This document shows, piece by piece, positions 39,400-41,620 of a stretch of DNA of 41,620 nucleotides. The stretch comes from Candidatus Tayloriibacteriota bacterium (GTDB lineage: Bacteria; Patescibacteriota; Minisyncoccia; Phycocordibacterales; CAIRYW01): positions 65,068 through 106,687 of the forward strand of contig JARIGV010000003.1 of the NCBI GenBank assembly GCA_029288615.1, in the 5' to 3' direction. Every line of letters begins with the position of its first letter. The stretch's first letter is position 1. The notes under the pieces are model-generated. The model saw only the letters and a program-made list of their open reading frames with translations, did not search any database and was not told the origin of the DNA. A program made the translations under genes and the position numbers.

Positions 39400-41037
39400 T
39401 TATTTATTTCTCGTAGAGGCTTGGATGAAAGCAGAAAAAAGTGGATGTGGAGAAAGTGGACGCGCTTTAAATTCTGGATGGAATTGTGTACCAAGGAAAA
39501 ATGGATGCTCTTTTTGTGAAAGTTCTGCAATTTCCATAAGGCGGCCATCTGGTGAAGTTCCTGAAAAGATGAGCCCGGCGTTTTCAATATCTTTTATATA
39601 TTCACCTGAAACTTCATAGCGATGTCGATGTCTTTCATATACTTCATCGGCTCCGTATGCTTTTCGAGCAATCGTTCCAGATTTTAGTTTTGCAGGATAC
39701 GCACCAAGTCGCATTGAGCCACCAAAGTCTTTATTTTGAAGCTTCACCTTCTGATCTGGCATAATATCGATCACAAGATGTTTTGATTTCTCTGTGATTT
39801 CAGATGTTGTTGCATCTTTCCACCCAAGAACATTGCGAGCATATTCGATAACAAGAAGCTGCATACCGTAGCAAAGTCCAAAGTATGGAATCTTATTCTC
39901 ACGAGCGAATTTGATCACAGCGAGTTTTCCTTCGATTCCCTTTTCACCGAAACCTCCCGGCACAACGATACCGTCGAATGATTTAAGATCTTTAAGTTTT
40001 TCAGCATCTTTCTCAAAATCTTTTGACGAAAGCCATGTAAAGCGAGGTTTGAAACCTTCGTGATATGCAGATACTTTGAGGGCTTCAATGACTGAAAGAT
40101 ATGCATCCGAAAGAACGAAGTCGCCGCTATCAAAATATTTTCCAACAACAGCGATATTTACTTCTTTATTTGTATTTTTTACTTTCTCTGCAAAACTTTT
40201 CCACTTTGTAAGATTGATCTGAGTTTTCTTCATTCCAAGCAGCTTCAAGACGAGTTCTGAAAGTTTATCTTTTTCAAAGTTGAGTGGAATATCATAAATA
40301 CTTGCAACATCAGGTGCAGAAATAACATGATCAGCACGCACTGAACATGACACAGCAATTTTTTCTTTTCGCTTTGCATCCATTGGCACTTCAGAACGTG
40401 CGATGAGAATATCAGTATTTACGCCATAAGAATTGAGCTGACGAATAGCATTCTGTGTCGGCTTTGATTTCATCTCACCAAGTTTTCCTGGAACCGGAAG
40501 ATACGACACCATGATAAAAAGCACGTCGTCTGGTTTTTGAATTTTGAGAACACGAGCAGCTTCGATGAACATAATGTTCTGATAATCACCCACCGTTCCT
40601 CCAATCTCAATCACTGACACATCTGAGTTTGCTTTGTCTGCCGCAGTTTCAAGTCGATCAATAATTTCATTGCGAATATCTGGAATAGCTTCTACTGTCT
40701 GTCCACCGTAGCCAAGCGCTCGCTCGCGGTCGATCACAGTTTTGTAGACCATTCCTGATGTCATATAACAGCGCGAAGAAATATCACGATCAAGAAAACG
40801 TTCATAGTTTCCCATATCCTGATCTGTCTCAAGTCCTGAATCGAGTACAAATACTTCTCCGTGTTCTGTTGGATTCATCGTTCCTGCATCAACATTGAGA
40901 TATGGATCGATTTTGACGATGTTGACTCGAAATCCTCGCTGCTGAAGAAGCATTCCGAGTGATGATGTCGTCACTCCTTTTCCCACTCCAGACATCACAC
41001 CACCGATAACGAAGATATATTTGTGCGCTTTTTTCAT
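39400..41037 (-). CDS. pyrG: CTP synthase
   Basis: 545 residues, the usual length. Amidates UTP to CTP with Gln and ATP. N-terminal synthetase domain: GGVMSGVGKGVTTSSLG, DPYLNVDAGTMNP, ERALGYGGQTVEAIPD. C-terminal class-I glutaminase: GGFGEKGIEGK, GLCYGMQLLVIEYARN with the nucleophile Cys, and HPEFKARP with His and Glu. It is one of the few core biosynthetic genes in the window. A TAGAAT about 30 nt upstream is the likely -10, so it has a short leader without a Shine-Dalgarno sequence. Confidence 0.97.
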   Translation of the reverse strand: MKKAHKYIFVIGGVMSGVGKGVTTSSLGMLLQQRGFRVNIVKIDPYLNVDAGTMNPTEHGEVFVLDSGLETDQDMGNYERFLDRDISSRCYMTSGMVYKTVIDRERALGYGGQTVEAIPDIRNEIIDRLETAADKANSDVSVIEIGGTVGDYQNIMFIEAARVLKIQKPDDVLFIMVSYLPVPGKLGEMKSKPTQNAIRQLNSYGVNTDILIARSEVPMDAKRKEKIAVSCSVRADHVISAPDVASIYDIPLNFEKDKLSELVLKLLGMKKTQINLTKWKSFAEKVKNTNKEVNIAVVGKYFDSGDFVLSDAYLSVIEALKVSAYHEGFKPRFTWLSSKDFEKDAEKLKDLKSFDGIVVPGGFGEKGIEGKLAVIKFARENKIPYFGLCYGMQLLVIEYARNVLGWKDATTSEITEKSKHLVIDIMPDQKVKLQNKDFGGSMRLGAYPAKLKSGTIARKAYGADEVYERHRHRYEVSGEYIKDIENAGLIFSGTSPDGRLMEIAELSQKEHPFFLGTQFHPEFKARPLSPHPLFSAFIQASTRNK

Positions 41038-41106
41038 TCCGAGAATTTGTTAAAAGTTATTCACCTATTCTATAGGAAAACCTTGTGCAAAGCCATTTTT
41101 CTATAA

Positions 41107-41135
41107 TTGACATTTTGTGTCAAAAGTGGTACCAT
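41107..41135 (+). promoter_or_regulatory. Promoter of the 41272 gene with inverted repeat on the -35
   Basis: TTGACA (41107-41112), 17-nt spacer, TACCAT (41130-41135). TTGACA and TGTCAA (41118-41123) are inverted around TTTTG, a possible operator. The leader is about 130 nt. Confidence 0.65.
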
Positions 41136-41174
41136 TTATTCTCAAAGGTTCTTCGAGAGAACAACTAGAACTCG

Positions 41175-41258
41175 GCTGCGGATATAAAGACTTTTTTTAT
41201 AAAAATCCTTGTATCCGCAGCTCAAAAAAACCTAAACCACAGCAATCGAGCGGCGGAT
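41175..41258 (+). promoter_or_regulatory. Candidate switch hairpin in the 5' leader
   Basis: GCTGCGGATA (41175-41184) pairs with TATCCGCAGC (41212-41221). GAGCGGCGGAT (41248-41258), just before the Shine-Dalgarno sequence, copies the 5' arm in 10 of 11 positions of GAGC(T)GCGGAT and could compete for the same 3' arm. Confidence 0.5.
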
Positions 41259-41260
41259 TG

Positions 41261-41266
41261 AAAGGA
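41261..41266 (+). promoter_or_regulatory. Shine-Dalgarno sequence AAAGGA
   Basis: AAAGGA lies 5 nt before ATG 41272. One of the few clear ribosome binding sites in the window. Confidence 0.7.
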
Positions 41267-41271
41267 ATCCC

Positions 41272-41520
41272 ATGAAACTAATCCTACTCTTGGTTTTCGC
41301 GGTCCCGTCGATAATTATCGGTGGGCTCGGCAAATATCAAAACACTGAGAGTCGCCGTCTCGAACAGGAGAAACAACGGGCAGCTCAATTCGAGCAACTC
41401 GAACGCGACAACCGCGCTCTGCGCGCCATGGTTCGCGAGACCTCACCAGAAAATCCCACCGTCATCCTTGGTGAACGTCAGACATTCCCCATCGCTGTCG
41501 AGTGGTCGTACACGTTCTAG
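41272..41520 (+). CDS. Small membrane-anchored coiled-coil protein
   Basis: 82 residues. N-terminal hydrophobic segment at about 3-18, then a Glu/Gln/Arg-rich heptad region (residues 27-55: LEQEKQRAAQFEQLERDNRALRA) that should form a coiled coil, and a short C-terminal tail. GC-rich relative to neighbours. It has a promoter with an inverted repeat, a long structured leader, a real Shine-Dalgarno sequence and a 16-bp terminator. Function unknown. Confidence 0.75.
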   Translation: MKLILLLVFAVPSIIIGGLGKYQNTESRRLEQEKQRAAQFEQLERDNRALRAMVRETSPENPTVILGERQTFPIAVEWSYTF

Positions 41521-41539
41521 AAATTATCTCGCAACTTCA

Positions 41540-41584
41540 CACGCCTCTGGAAATCCCCCGATTTCCAGAGGCGTGAGTGTTTTA
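41540..41584 (+). terminator. Strong intrinsic terminator
   Basis: A perfect 16-bp stem (CACGCCTCTGGAAATC with its complement, CCCC loop, 41540-41575) followed by AGTGTTTTA. Confidence 0.88.
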
Positions 41585-41620
41585 TATATTAAAACTAAAA
41601 ACGAAAACTGCCCGGCCGCC

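Noticed and set aside
1-41620. CRISPR arrays, rRNA genes, insertion sequences and prophage.
   Set aside because: No regularly spaced direct repeats, no rRNA-like stretch, and no transposase, integrase or phage structural protein was seen on either strand.

Overview
The window looks like a chromosomal segment of a Patescibacteria/CPR bacterium, most like a Parcubacteria/Paceibacteria lineage. That placement is inference from gene content: many single-TM-anchored or secreted Ser/Thr/Asn/Gly-rich proteins, sortases with PxTG-type substrates, CxxC-x17-CxxC zinc proteins, orphan small proteins, and very few biosynthetic genes beyond pyrG. TGA is used as a stop throughout, so this is not a recoded (code 25) lineage. 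Coding density is high and most genes lie on the minus strand.

Layout. 1-4.1 kb (-): an ABC-F ATPase cut by the window edge, a BaiN/HI0933-type flavoprotein, a zinc-binding Gly/Arg-rich protein, a GIY-YIG protein and an anchored extracytoplasmic protein. 4.2-7.8 kb: a secreted peptidoglycan-binding protein, then a sortase / PNTG-substrate / second-sortase module. 7.9-9.6 kb: a general-stress set (KGG protein, SDR, YciF-type ferritin-like protein). 9.7-12.5 kb: rarA, a DUF1360 membrane protein, a ClpP-like protein and an anchored low-complexity protein. 12.6-15.1 kb (+): a flavinylation module (FMN-binding protein, ApbE, DoxX-like protein, anchored Cys-pair protein). 15.2-19.7 kb: small orphans, a large secreted Asn/Tyr-rich protein with an IPYTG anchor, an OmpR-type regulator, and an E1/ThiF-like protein coupled to an acyltransferase/thermostable-hemolysin-like protein. 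19.7-25.2 kb: a sensor histidine kinase and a heterodimeric ABC exporter. 25.3-30.4 kb: an SDR, an orphan, a four-gene operon with a VIT1/CCC1 transporter, and a GH37 trehalase. 30.4-35.6 kb: a hypothetical protein, an LPNTG repeat protein, a ROK kinase, an orphan, a four-gene operon (two DHFR-like reductases, YdeI-like, NIF3 C-terminal-like) and an anchored protein. 35.7-41.6 kb: two coupled hypotheticals, a DUF2127/PAP2 pair, a hairpin-rich region with tRNA-Gln(CUG), a Cys-rich orphan under a palindromic operator, NUDIX, pyrG, and a small coiled-coil membrane protein with a structured leader.

How it works together. The surface theme is strong: two sortases, three proteins with PxTG-like sorting signals and a peptidoglycan-binding protein point to a dedicated cell-wall display system. 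The FMN-binding/ApbE/DoxX set implies extracytosolic flavin redox chemistry. The trehalase and ROK kinase fit scavenging of sugar.

Regulation. Many genes have a -10 hexamer ending only 6-8 nt before the ATG and no Shine-Dalgarno sequence, so leaderless transcription seems to be common. At least five plus-strand orphan genes end in weak GC hairpins followed by the same AATTTT(T)AT tail. The last gene is the opposite case: a long leader with a real Shine-Dalgarno sequence and what looks like a switchable hairpin. No CRISPR array, rRNA, transposase or phage gene was seen. No stretch over 300 bases lacks a feature; the emptiest is 38089-38489, which holds the hairpin region, the tRNA and an operator.
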